Source of the DNA: DATFVJ01 sp963820395
GTDB lineage: Bacteria; Actinomycetota; Actinomycetes; Streptosporangiales; Streptosporangiaceae
NCBI GenBank assembly: GCA_963820395.1
Contig: CAWGAE010000015.1
Span: forward strand, 682,001 to 746,000
Reading direction: 5' to 3'
Length of the DNA stretch: 64,000 nt
Part shown: piece after piece, positions 9,119 to 17,474 of the stretch
How positions within the stretch are numbered: the first letter of the stretch is position 1
How the letters are laid out: each line of letters starts with the position of its first letter
Translations under genes and position numbers: made by a program
The notes under the pieces: generated by a model
Told to the model about the DNA's origin: nothing
The model's input: only the letters and a program-made list of their open reading frames with translations
The model's database searches: none

Positions 9119-9489
9119 TCACACGGCTCGGCCCGTGGGGACATTTGCCCAGTGATCAGTAGGAGATCGTTTTCGCCTCTCTCGCCGACCAGATCCGTAC
9201 CAGCTCGACCCGGTTTGATGGTCTCCGTGAGTGATCGCAGCGAACCGTCAACGGCTGCCTGTTCTGGCATGGACCTGGCGGCTCATCGGCCAGGCCATCC
9301 AGGCTACTGGAGGCCGGGCACCGTGCTCGCACTGGTGACCGTGCTCAAAGCCGCAAACACCGCGCTCAAAGACACGAGTGCCGCCTGAGGTTGACACAGG
9401 GAATGTCATGCGGCGACCTTGGTTCCTCCCATACCAGACGCGTGGTGACCACAGCGGGAACCGTTGCGCGCCCGCATGCCGCCCCGCGA
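9119..9489. other. Convergent intergenic region, no gene seen
   Basis: This 371-base gap separates the regulator from the end of the formate dehydrogenase operon, which converge here. Frames are short and no family motif was found. No strong terminator hairpin was noticed by eye, though one would be expected. Confidence 0.4.
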
Positions 9490-11412
9490 TCACCTGATGC
9501 GCCGACCCATCTCCTTGATCGTATAACCGCCCAGCTCCTCGACTGCGGCCTTGAACCGATCCGAGTGCAGCAGCGCCCACAGCGGGGCCAGCAGCGGGCT
9601 TCCCAGCGCATCAGTGGTCACGACCAGGTCATAGGGCTCACGGGTGACCGGCACGAAGTCGAGGCCGAAGGCGCGCGCAGCCGCCATGATCCCCATGCCG
9701 GTGTCGCCGCGGCCAGCGGCGATGGCCGCGGCCACCGCCAGGTGGGTGGGCTCCTCGCGGGCGTAGCCGTTGATGGCGTCCGGGTTGATCCCGCGCATGC
9801 CCAGCTCGTAGTCGAGCAGCACGCGGGTGCCCGCGCCGCGCTGGCGGTTGACGTAGCGCACGCCTGCGCGAGCCAGATCCTGGATGTCGGTTAGGCCAAG
9901 AGGGTTGCCCGCAGCGACCATGAGTCCCTGGTCGCGGTGCACGAGCCGGACGACGGACACATCACGGTCGCCGAGGATGCGGTCGAGATAGGGCAGAGTG
10001 TACTCGCCGGTGGCTGGATCCAGGAGGTGGGATCCGGCGATGTGGCACAGCCCATCGCGCAGGGCGACCAGTCCGCCGAGGGAGCCCACGTTTGATGACG
10101 CCAGGGTGACCAGGGGGTCGTCAGCGCGCAAAGCGGAGGCGGCGAGGTCAAGGGTGAGATCATGCGAGCCGATGGCGACGATCGTGCGGGAGATCTCTTC
10201 AAGGCCGCGCAGCAGCTCGATCTCGACTTCGGCACCGGGGTGATAGCCCTCAAGCCCGGCCGGGACCACGAGCAGCCCGTCCGCGCGGACCAGCGAGGTC
10301 AGCACTCCGGCGCCTCGCGGCAGCGGGGTGGCCACCGTCGTGCCGCCCACCACGCCAAGCCGCACCCGCACCCAGTCGTCCATACCGAGGGGGGAGGCGA
10401 GCTTTCGGGCCAGCCGCGCCAGTGTCCGCGGGCGCCGACGTGGCGCGGCTCCCTCCAGCTCGGCCAGGAGCGGCTCGGCGAATATGTCGAAGGTCAGCGC
10501 CGCGGACACCGGGTAGCCGGGTGCGCCGAGAACCGGAGTGTGTTCGACGACCCCGAGTACCACCGGATGGCCTGGCCGTACCGCGACCCCGTGGACGGCC
10601 AGCGTCCCGAGCTCGGCCACGACCCTGGCCGTGTAGTCGTCGCGGCCGGCGCTCGCCCCGGCCACGATGATGAGCAGGTCGCAACAGGAGACTGCGGCGC
10701 TGACCGCGCTGGCGAGGCCGGCCGGATCGTCGGGCTCGATCGGCAGGCAATTCGCCGCACAGCCGGCCTCCCGCGCCTGGGTGGCGAGCATGAGCGAGTT
10801 GGTGTCGATGATCTCCCCGGCGCCGGTCTGGGTACCAATCGGCCGCACCTCGTCCCCGGTCGGCAAGATGGCGACGACCGGGCGGCGGCGCACCAGGATG
10901 TCGGTGGCTCCTGCGGCCGCCGCGGCGGCGACATCGGCGGCGCGCAGCCGATGGCCCTCGGGCAGCAGCAGCTCTGCGGCGCTGACATCCTCGCCGATCG
11001 AGCGCATGTGCTGATAAGGCGGCACGGCCGCGCGCAGCTCGGCGGTGTCACCGCAGTAGTGCACGTGCTCACGCATCACGACCGCATCGCGCCAGCTAGG
11101 CATCGGGTCCCCGGTATCGACGACGTCGTAGGCGTCCGGCTGCAGGTAGATCGGCGTGGTCTCGCTCGCGCCGAGGGTGTCGGCGGCGCGCACCGCGATT
11201 CCGTCCATGCCCGCGGCATCGAACGGCGGTGAAGAACGGACGGCCCACACGGGCCCGGCGGTAACCAGTCCCGCGGCCTCCTCAACCCGGACCCGCGTGG
11301 CCGGCAGCCTGGCCGGGCAACCCGCGGCCTCGCATGCGCTGCGCCAGGCATCCAGGGCGCGGGCAGCGGGAACGTCGCGAATGAACGGGCTATCAGCCAT
11401 GACCTTCATCAA
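9490..11412 (-). CDS. moeA: MoeA-like molybdenum insertase fused to PBP-like domain
   Basis: A 640-aa two-part protein. Residues 1-410 are MoeA-like: FDAAGMDGIAVRAADT in domain III, a PTGDEVRPIG loop, then an NSLMLATQAREAG segment, a VAGASAGRDDYTARV loop and LGAPGYPVSAALTFD. MoeA inserts molybdate (or tungstate) into adenylated molybdopterin. From about 430 to the end it carries a PBP-like domain (SSNVGSLGGLVALRDG, NRQRGAGTRVLLDYELG, AGRGDTGMGIMAAARAFGLDF) paralogous to the sensor in the GntR-type regulator. The start overlaps the previous moeA stop (ATGA); ATG 11400 is an alternative start. This architecture is known in archaea and some bacteria. I infer that the added domain binds the oxyanion or the pterin. 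Confidence 0.87.
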   Translation of the reverse strand: MMKVMADSPFIRDVPAARALDAWRSACEAAGCPARLPATRVRVEEAAGLVTAGPVWAVRSSPPFDAAGMDGIAVRAADTLGASETTPIYLQPDAYDVVDTGDPMPSWRDAVVMREHVHYCGDTAELRAAVPPYQHMRSIGEDVSAAELLLPEGHRLRAADVAAAAAAGATDILVRRRPVVAILPTGDEVRPIGTQTGAGEIIDTNSLMLATQAREAGCAANCLPIEPDDPAGLASAVSAAVSCCDLLIIVAGASAGRDDYTARVVAELGTLAVHGVAVRPGHPVVLGVVEHTPVLGAPGYPVSAALTFDIFAEPLLAELEGAAPRRRPRTLARLARKLASPLGMDDWVRVRLGVVGGTTVATPLPRGAGVLTSLVRADGLLVVPAGLEGYHPGAEVEIELLRGLEEISRTIVAIGSHDLTLDLAASALRADDPLVTLASSNVGSLGGLVALRDGLCHIAGSHLLDPATGEYTLPYLDRILGDRDVSVVRLVHRDQGLMVAAGNPLGLTDIQDLARAGVRYVNRQRGAGTRVLLDYELGMRGINPDAINGYAREEPTHLAVAAAIAAGRGDTGMGIMAAARAFGLDFVPVTREPYDLVVTTDALGSPLLAPLWALLHSDRFKAAVEELGGYTIKEMGRRIR

Positions 11413-12686
11413 CGGTACAGGGTGACCTCGACCTCGGTACCCGACCCGAGTCCGGTCGCCTCCTCGGGAACGATCACGTACCCGTCGGCGGCGGTGAGCA
11501 CAGACAGCAGCGCCGACAGGCCGAACACCGGGATCGCGATGCCGTTACTAACCCGGACCTGGACGACATCAAGGCGTCCGGTCGCAGAGGCCACGTCACG
11601 CTCAAGCCGCGCCCGCACCACGGGCTCGGCCGGTGGCATCGTGCATCCGCCGACCAGGTGCACGAGCGGCACCCCGATCAAGCGGAACACCACGAGCGCA
11701 GAGCGCGGGTTTCCCGGTAGCCCGATGACAGGCACGCCGCCGCAGTCGGCCAGCAGCGTGGGCTTGCCTGGCCGGATCGCAAGGCCGTGGCACCAGATGC
11801 CCGGCAGGCCGAGACGGCGCACGGCGGTGGCCGTCTCATCGCGCGCCCCGACCGACGAGCCCGCCGAGACCACGATTAGATCGCTGGTCGTGAGCGCGGC
11901 ACGGAGCGCCGCCTCAAGAGCCTGAGGATCATCGGGTACGATGCCGCCCTGGATCGGCTCGCCACCTGAGTCGGTTACCAGCGCGGCAAGGGCCACCGCC
12001 GAGCTGTCGCGCACCTGACCGGGCCTCAGCGCCTCGGTCTCTGGTGGCACCACTTCATCGCCGGTCGAGAAGATCGTCACGCGCGGGCGGGCATGGACCG
12101 GCACGGTTGCGATGCCGGCCGCCGCCAGCATGCCGAGGTCCTGGGCGCGCAGCGGCCGGCCCGCTGGGACGAGCGCGGCTCCACGCGCGGCGTCCTCGTC
12201 GGCGCGCACGACGCCGTCTCCGGGGGCAACGGGCCTGACAACCTCGATCGTGCCTGCCATCGCCTCCTGCGTGTACTCGACCATGACCACCGCATCCGCG
12301 CCGGGGGGCAGCACGCCGCCGGTGGGCATGCTCACCACCATCCCCGGGCCGGCCGTTACATCTGGCTCTGCGCCCATCCGCACGGCACCGGCGAGCTGGA
12401 GATAGCCGGGCAGCCCTTCTGAGACCCCGTAGGTGTCCGCGGCGCGTACGGCAAAGCCGTCTACGGTCGAGCGGGCGAAGCCGGGTAGCGCGTGCGGTGC
12501 GGTCACCGCTGCCGCCGGAATCCGGTGCAGGGCGTGGGTGAGCGGGAGCATCTCGGTCGGCGTGCGCCGCTCAGGCCTGAACCCGGCCAGCGCCGCCGCG
12601 ACCGTCCGGGTGCTGAAGAATTCCCTCGCCGCATGGGAAGCCCCATGAGCATGGATATCAGGCTTCGTCGCGACTCCCCTGACCAT
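11409..12686 (-). CDS. moeA: MoeA molybdopterin molybdenumtransferase
   Basis: A 425-aa MoeA without extra domain. Motifs include LPGFARSTVDGFAVRAADTYG, PTGGVLPPGADAVVMVEYT, the FSTGDEVVPP loop, VSAGSSVGARDETATAV and a GLPGNPRSALVVFRL segment. The C-terminal domain IV ends with GSGTEVEVTLYR. The frame is open to 12953, but ATG 12686 gives the better family N-terminus and overlaps the end of the formate dehydrogenase beta subunit by 29 bases, consistent with translational coupling. Two MoeA proteins side by side suggest division of labour, for example molybdenum versus tungsten insertion; that is inference. Confidence 0.9.
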   Translation of the reverse strand: MVRGVATKPDIHAHGASHAAREFFSTRTVAAALAGFRPERRTPTEMLPLTHALHRIPAAAVTAPHALPGFARSTVDGFAVRAADTYGVSEGLPGYLQLAGAVRMGAEPDVTAGPGMVVSMPTGGVLPPGADAVVMVEYTQEAMAGTIEVVRPVAPGDGVVRADEDAARGAALVPAGRPLRAQDLGMLAAAGIATVPVHARPRVTIFSTGDEVVPPETEALRPGQVRDSSAVALAALVTDSGGEPIQGGIVPDDPQALEAALRAALTTSDLIVVSAGSSVGARDETATAVRRLGLPGIWCHGLAIRPGKPTLLADCGGVPVIGLPGNPRSALVVFRLIGVPLVHLVGGCTMPPAEPVVRARLERDVASATGRLDVVQVRVSNGIAIPVFGLSALLSVLTAADGYVIVPEEATGLGSGTEVEVTLYR

Positions 12687-14424
12687 CCGGCGGCGGGCCC
12701 GGCCTAACGCCGTTCGCCGCCGCGGGCGCCACACCACCCGGATCTGACCGGCTGGCGCCAGCGGCGCGCGCGAGCCGTACGACGCTGACAACCGGGCCAA
12801 GCGCGACCTGGCCCAGCCCGCAGATCGAGGTCCTGCGCATGACCTCTTCAAGCTGGAATATGCGCTCGTCCACATCGCCGGGCCCGCCCCCGCCCGCGAG
12901 CAGGTCGCTGAGTATCTGGTGCGCCTTGCTGGAGCCGACCCGGCACGGAACACACTTGCCGCACGACTCGTTCCGGAAGAACCGCAGCACGTTCGTTGCC
13001 GCGGCGAGCAGGTCGGTGCCCTCGGCCAGGACTACGAGCGCACCCGAGCCCAGCATCGATCCGGCCTCGGCCAGCGCATCGAAGTCGAGCGGCACATCAA
13101 GCTGGTCTGGCCCCAGGAAGTTCGACGAGGCGCCGCCCGGCTGAATCGCGCCGAGTGCCTTGCCGCCGACCACCCCTCCGGCTCGATTCAGGAGCTGCCT
13201 GGCCGTGCTGCCCATGGGCACGCAATACACGCCGGGGCGTTCCACGTGGCCAGAGACCGCGAAGAACTTCAGCCCGGTGTGGCCGCCGGTGCCCTGCCGC
13301 TTCCACCAGCCGGCTCCGCGCCCAACGATGATCGGCACATGCGCGAACGTCTCGACCGAGTTCATCAGAGTCGGCTGTCCCCACAGGCCGTACACCCCGG
13401 GGAACGGCGGTTTGTTACGCGGCTCACCGCGATGCCCCTCCATGCACTCGATCAGCGCCGACTCCTCACCAAGGATGTAACCACCCGGCGAGGTGAACAC
13501 CTCGATCGACAGCCGCCGGCCGGTGCCCGCCACATTCTCGCCCGCCAGCCCGGCGGCGCGCAGCGACTCGATCTCACGGCGGATCACCACCTGCTCCGGG
13601 CGGTACTCGTGCCGGATGAACACCCAGCCCTCCTCGGCGCCGACCGCCATCATCCCGAGCAGCAGCCCCTCCAGCACGAGATGGGGCTGCGCGGCGAGGA
13701 TCTGCCGGTCCTTAAACGTCCCCGGCTCAGATTCGTCGGCGTTGCAGATGGCGTATTTGGGCACTGCGGCCTGCGCCGCGACCAGCTCCCACTTCTTGCC
13801 TGTGGGGAAGCCGGCGCCGCCCATTCCCCGCAGCCCAGCGTCCTGCAGGATCGCGATGAGCTGGCCGGCCTCCAGCTCCCCGGCCAGCGCGGCGCGCAGC
13901 GCCCCATAGCGCTCCTGCACGGTTGCATAGGGGTCGTTGGGCCAGGGCAGGTCAGCTGAGTGGCCGCGCACCGTCGGCGGCGGCGTCTGGCCGATCCGCG
14001 CCTCGGCGATCAGGGTGTCCGCGGCGCCGACGTTCGCCGGGTAGTGGTCGACGCTCACGGCTGGCGCCGAGTCGCACCGCCCGAGGCATGACACCTCGAC
14101 AAGATCGATCTCGGTGTCCTCGCCGTAACGTTCCCTTAGTGCCGCGATGCGCTGGTCCGCGCCGCGGAGCCAGCAGGCCAGGTCGTGGCACACATGCAAC
14201 GCCACCGTCTTCGGCGGGCTGGTATGAAAGTGCGGATAGAACGAGATCAGCCCTTCGATCTCATACAGGGGCCTGCGAACCTCCCTGGCCAGCGTCACCA
14301 GTTCCTCGCGCGGCAGCCAGCCGACTCGCTCCTGGATGGCATACAGCGCCGGAATCAGGCTGGGGCCGGGGAACTTGCCCGCTCTCGCCTCCACACCGGG
14401 CACCCGCGGCCGGGCCTTCGCCAT
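12658..14424 (-). CDS. fdhB: NAD-dependent formate dehydrogenase, NuoE-NuoF fusion subunit
   Basis: A 588-aa diaphorase subunit that passes electrons from the catalytic subunit to NAD+. Residues 20-150 are NuoE-like with a thioredoxin-type [2Fe-2S] site (HVCHDLACW and CLGRCDSAP). The rest is NuoF-like: NAD/FMN-binding GLRGMGGAGFPTGKKWE, CNADESEPGTFKDR, GGYILGEESALIECMEG and an SLBB region. A C-terminal [4Fe-4S] site follows, ESCGKCVPCRVG plus a distal Cys in SICGLGQ. The ATG at 14424 shares bases with the stop of the catalytic subunit, so the two are translationally coupled. The hydrophilic Ala/Pro/Gly tail after the cluster domain is unassigned. Confidence 0.93.
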   Translation of the reverse strand: MAKARPRVPGVEARAGKFPGPSLIPALYAIQERVGWLPREELVTLAREVRRPLYEIEGLISFYPHFHTSPPKTVALHVCHDLACWLRGADQRIAALRERYGEDTEIDLVEVSCLGRCDSAPAVSVDHYPANVGAADTLIAEARIGQTPPPTVRGHSADLPWPNDPYATVQERYGALRAALAGELEAGQLIAILQDAGLRGMGGAGFPTGKKWELVAAQAAVPKYAICNADESEPGTFKDRQILAAQPHLVLEGLLLGMMAVGAEEGWVFIRHEYRPEQVVIRREIESLRAAGLAGENVAGTGRRLSIEVFTSPGGYILGEESALIECMEGHRGEPRNKPPFPGVYGLWGQPTLMNSVETFAHVPIIVGRGAGWWKRQGTGGHTGLKFFAVSGHVERPGVYCVPMGSTARQLLNRAGGVVGGKALGAIQPGGASSNFLGPDQLDVPLDFDALAEAGSMLGSGALVVLAEGTDLLAAATNVLRFFRNESCGKCVPCRVGSSKAHQILSDLLAGGGGPGDVDERIFQLEEVMRRTSICGLGQVALGPVVSVVRLARAAGASRSDPGGVAPAAANGVRPGPPPDGQGSRDEA

Positions 14425-17390
14425 TACCAGTCCCGGGTCTGCGGTGAACCGCCGTGGGTCGATCGAGGCCCGTCCGGCGCGGCCGCCGCCTCGATCCGCA
14501 CCGCGCAGAACTTGAACTCGGGGATCTTGCCGACCGGGTCGATTTCATCGATGGTCAGCAGGTTGGCCGCTGCCTCACGGAAATGGAACGGGATGAAACA
14601 GTTGCCCCGGGCCTCGCGGTGCGAGAGGCGGGCGGCGAGCACGATGGTGCCCCGACGCGAGCTCACCCGGGCCATCTCGCCGTCGGCCAGACCGAGCTCG
14701 GCTGCGTCATCAGGATGCACGTAGACCTCGGCCCGCGGGCTGATGGCATCGAGCGCGTAGGACCGGCGGGTCATCGAACCGGTGTGCCAGTGTTCGAGCA
14801 GCCGGCCGGTGTTGAGCACGAACGGAAATTCCTCATTCGGCAGCTCCTTGGCTGGGAGCCACTCCGCGGGGACCAGGTGGGCCAGCCCATCGCTGGTGTT
14901 GAACCGGTCGCCGAACATGACGACGGTGCCGTCACTGTGGTCAGGATCGGCATTCGGGTAGAGCTTGCCGGCAGGCCCGAGATTGGCGTAGGTGAGGTTG
15001 GCGTAGCTGGGTGTGACCGCGACTATCTCCTCGAAGACCTCACCGGGCGATGAGTAGCTCCAGCCAAGCCCGATCCGGTTCGCGATGTCCTGAAGGACCT
15101 GCCAGTCTGCCCGGGCACCGCCAGGCGGATCGAGCACCTTGCGTCCCCGCTGCACGCGGCGATCGGTGTTGGTGTAAGTGCCGTCCTTCTCCAGATAGGA
15201 GGAGGCGGGCAGGATGACGTCGGCGAACTCGGCGGTCTCGGTGAGGAAGATGTCCTGGACGGCGAGGAAGTTCAGCGCTGACAGGGCCTTGCGGACCTTG
15301 TTGATGTTGGGGTCGGATAGGAAGGGATTTTCTCCCACCATGTACATGCCGCGCACCCCGCCCTTGAGCGCGGAGCCGATGATCTCGGTGACGGTGAGCC
15401 CGCGTGTTGGGTCCAGATCGTCGGTGCCCCACAGCCGCTCGAACCAGGCGCGTACGTCGGGGTCATCCGCGTTCTGGTAGTCCGGGTAGAACATCGGGAT
15501 CAGCCCCATGTCCGAGGCTCCCTGCACGTTGTTCTGCCCGCGCAGAGGATGCAGCCCGCTACCCGGCCGCCCGATGTTGCCGGTGATCGCGCACAGCGCG
15601 ATGAGACAGCGGGCATTGTCGGTGCCCGTGGTGTGCTGGGAGATTCCCATGCCCCAGAAGATCACGCCGGCCCGCGCCTCGCCCCACGCCCGGGCCACCC
15701 GCCGGATGACGGCGGCGTCGACGCCGGTGATCTGGGCGGCTCGCTGCGGCGGGTAGTCCTTGACTGTCGCCGCGAGTGCCCCGAAGTTCGTCGTCCGGTG
15801 CTTGACGAACTCCGCGTCGGTGAGCCCGAGGCGGATCACCTCGTGCATGACGCCGTTGTAGAAGGCAACGTCGGTGCCGGGCTTGAGCTGGCAGAAGATG
15901 TCAGCGTGGTCGGACATCTTGTCGGCCCTCGGGTCGATGTAGATGATCGTGGTGCCGTTGCGGCGTGCCTGCTTGAAGAACGACGACGCGACGGGGTGGT
16001 TGGCTGTCGGGTTGCTTCCCGTGACGATTGCCACGTCGGCGTTCACCACGTCGCCGTAGGTCGTGGAGACGGCACCGGAGCCGATTCCCTCGAACAATGC
16101 GGCCACGCTGGACGCATGGCAGAGCCGGGTGCAGTGATCGACGTTGTTGGTGTGGAAGCCGGTCCTGATGAGCTTCTGGAAGAGGTACGCCTCCTCGTTC
16201 GAGCACTTGGCCGACCCGAAGCCGGCTATCGCGCCTGGCCCGCTCTCGGCGTGGATCCCGGTCAGCCGGCGGGCGACCAGGTCCAGCGCCTCATCCCAGG
16301 TAGCCTCGCGGAAGTGCGGCAGGACCTCGGCGTAATCGACCAGGCCGCCTGGCCTGCGCCCACGGCGCCGCTGCCCACGGTCGCCGCCCTCGCCATCGCG
16401 TCCCCCCGGCCCGCCGGTCCCCTTCCGCCCGGCGTTTCCCGGCCCGTTCATCTCGCCGCGCACGTCGGCCGACAGCGCGCCTTTGGGGTATGCCTCGTCG
16501 CGGCGGATCAGCGGGGTGGTGAGCCGTTGCGGTGAGGCCGCGTAGTCCCAGCCGTAACGCCCCTTGACGCACAGCCGGCTCTTCGAGCCCGGCTGGTCCC
16601 GGCCCTCGGCAAACGCGATCGCCCCCCGCTGCCTGTCGACGTGGTAGGTGAGGGCGCAGCCGACACCGCAGTAGGGGCAGACGCTGTCAACCGTGTCAAG
16701 CTCGCTGCGCGGCCGGATCGGTATGTTGTCGACCGGCTTGTTGGTCAGCGCTCCTGTCGGGCAGGCCGCGACGCACTCTCCGCAGGTCACGCACGACGAC
16801 GCGCCCATCGGATCGTTCAGGTCAAACGCGATCCTCGTGCTGTAACCCTTGCCGCTGCGCCCGATGACGTCGTTGCCCTGGATGTCATCGCAGGCGCGTA
16901 CACACCGGTCGCACAGGATGCACGCGTCGTGGTCCACGGCGATGACCGGGTTGGAGATGTCGGCTCCGCGGCCGGTGGCAACGGGGAGGCCGTCCTCGCG
17001 GGTCACCCCGTAGCGGTCGGCCAGGGCAAGCAGTTCGTTGTCGCCGGTCGTGGTCTGCTTGGGGTCACGGTCGCGGGCCGGCTGGTCGGCCAGCAGCAGT
17101 TCGGCCAGGGTCGCCCGGCTGCGCTCAACGTCCGGGGTGGAGGTCCTGACGTCCATTCCGTTCTCGCAGGGCCGCACGCAGGAAGCGGCGTATACGCGCG
17201 CGCCGACGTCGACCACGCATATCCGGCAGACACCGACTGGGTCGAAGCGCTCGTTGTGGCACAGGACGGGGATTTCGATGCCGGCAGCCTTGGCCGCGGC
17301 CCAGATGGTCGTGTCCTCAGGGACGGTGAGCTGATGTCCGTCAATCGTGAGGGTGACAGTCCGGGTCCTGACTTGGGCGGGAACAGCCAT
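14424..17390 (-). CDS. fdhA: Formate dehydrogenase catalytic (alpha) subunit
   Basis: A 988-aa W/Mo-bis-MGD enzyme of the soluble NAD-dependent type, oxidising formate to CO2. The NuoG-like N-terminus carries a [2Fe-2S] site (Cys 44, 55, 58, 71), then two ferredoxin clusters (CILCDRCVRAC and CVTCGECVAACPTGAL). The catalytic core starts with a [4Fe-4S] site CPYCGVGCAL...RLCVKGR. The active site NVDHCTRLCHASSV has Cys, not selenocysteine, at about residue 424. Between PLIRRDEAYPKG and HFREATWDEAL is an unusual Gly/Arg/Asp-rich insertion of about 45 residues. ATG 17390 was preferred because the ferredoxin domain begins right after it; ATG 17426 in the same frame is possible. Cofactor metal is not fixed by sequence; the tungsten context favours W. 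Confidence 0.94.
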   Translation of the reverse strand: MAVPAQVRTRTVTLTIDGHQLTVPEDTTIWAAAKAAGIEIPVLCHNERFDPVGVCRICVVDVGARVYAASCVRPCENGMDVRTSTPDVERSRATLAELLLADQPARDRDPKQTTTGDNELLALADRYGVTREDGLPVATGRGADISNPVIAVDHDACILCDRCVRACDDIQGNDVIGRSGKGYSTRIAFDLNDPMGASSCVTCGECVAACPTGALTNKPVDNIPIRPRSELDTVDSVCPYCGVGCALTYHVDRQRGAIAFAEGRDQPGSKSRLCVKGRYGWDYAASPQRLTTPLIRRDEAYPKGALSADVRGEMNGPGNAGRKGTGGPGGRDGEGGDRGQRRRGRRPGGLVDYAEVLPHFREATWDEALDLVARRLTGIHAESGPGAIAGFGSAKCSNEEAYLFQKLIRTGFHTNNVDHCTRLCHASSVAALFEGIGSGAVSTTYGDVVNADVAIVTGSNPTANHPVASSFFKQARRNGTTIIYIDPRADKMSDHADIFCQLKPGTDVAFYNGVMHEVIRLGLTDAEFVKHRTTNFGALAATVKDYPPQRAAQITGVDAAVIRRVARAWGEARAGVIFWGMGISQHTTGTDNARCLIALCAITGNIGRPGSGLHPLRGQNNVQGASDMGLIPMFYPDYQNADDPDVRAWFERLWGTDDLDPTRGLTVTEIIGSALKGGVRGMYMVGENPFLSDPNINKVRKALSALNFLAVQDIFLTETAEFADVILPASSYLEKDGTYTNTDRRVQRGRKVLDPPGGARADWQVLQDIANRIGLGWSYSSPGEVFEEIVAVTPSYANLTYANLGPAGKLYPNADPDHSDGTVVMFGDRFNTSDGLAHLVPAEWLPAKELPNEEFPFVLNTGRLLEHWHTGSMTRRSYALDAISPRAEVYVHPDDAAELGLADGEMARVSSRRGTIVLAARLSHREARGNCFIPFHFREAAANLLTIDEIDPVGKIPEFKFCAVRIEAAAAPDGPRSTHGGSPQTRDW

Positions 17391-17474
17391 GCGAGCAGTA
17401 TCCGCCCTGGTCCGACCAAGCCTCAAGGCCTGTGGCCGCGTGATCCTACCTGGTAGTCCACCAGCGCTTGAGCC

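Noticed and set aside
16100..16160. Selenocysteine in the formate dehydrogenase active site
   Set aside because: The active-site codon reads Cys (HCTRLCHAS) and the frame has no internal TGA.
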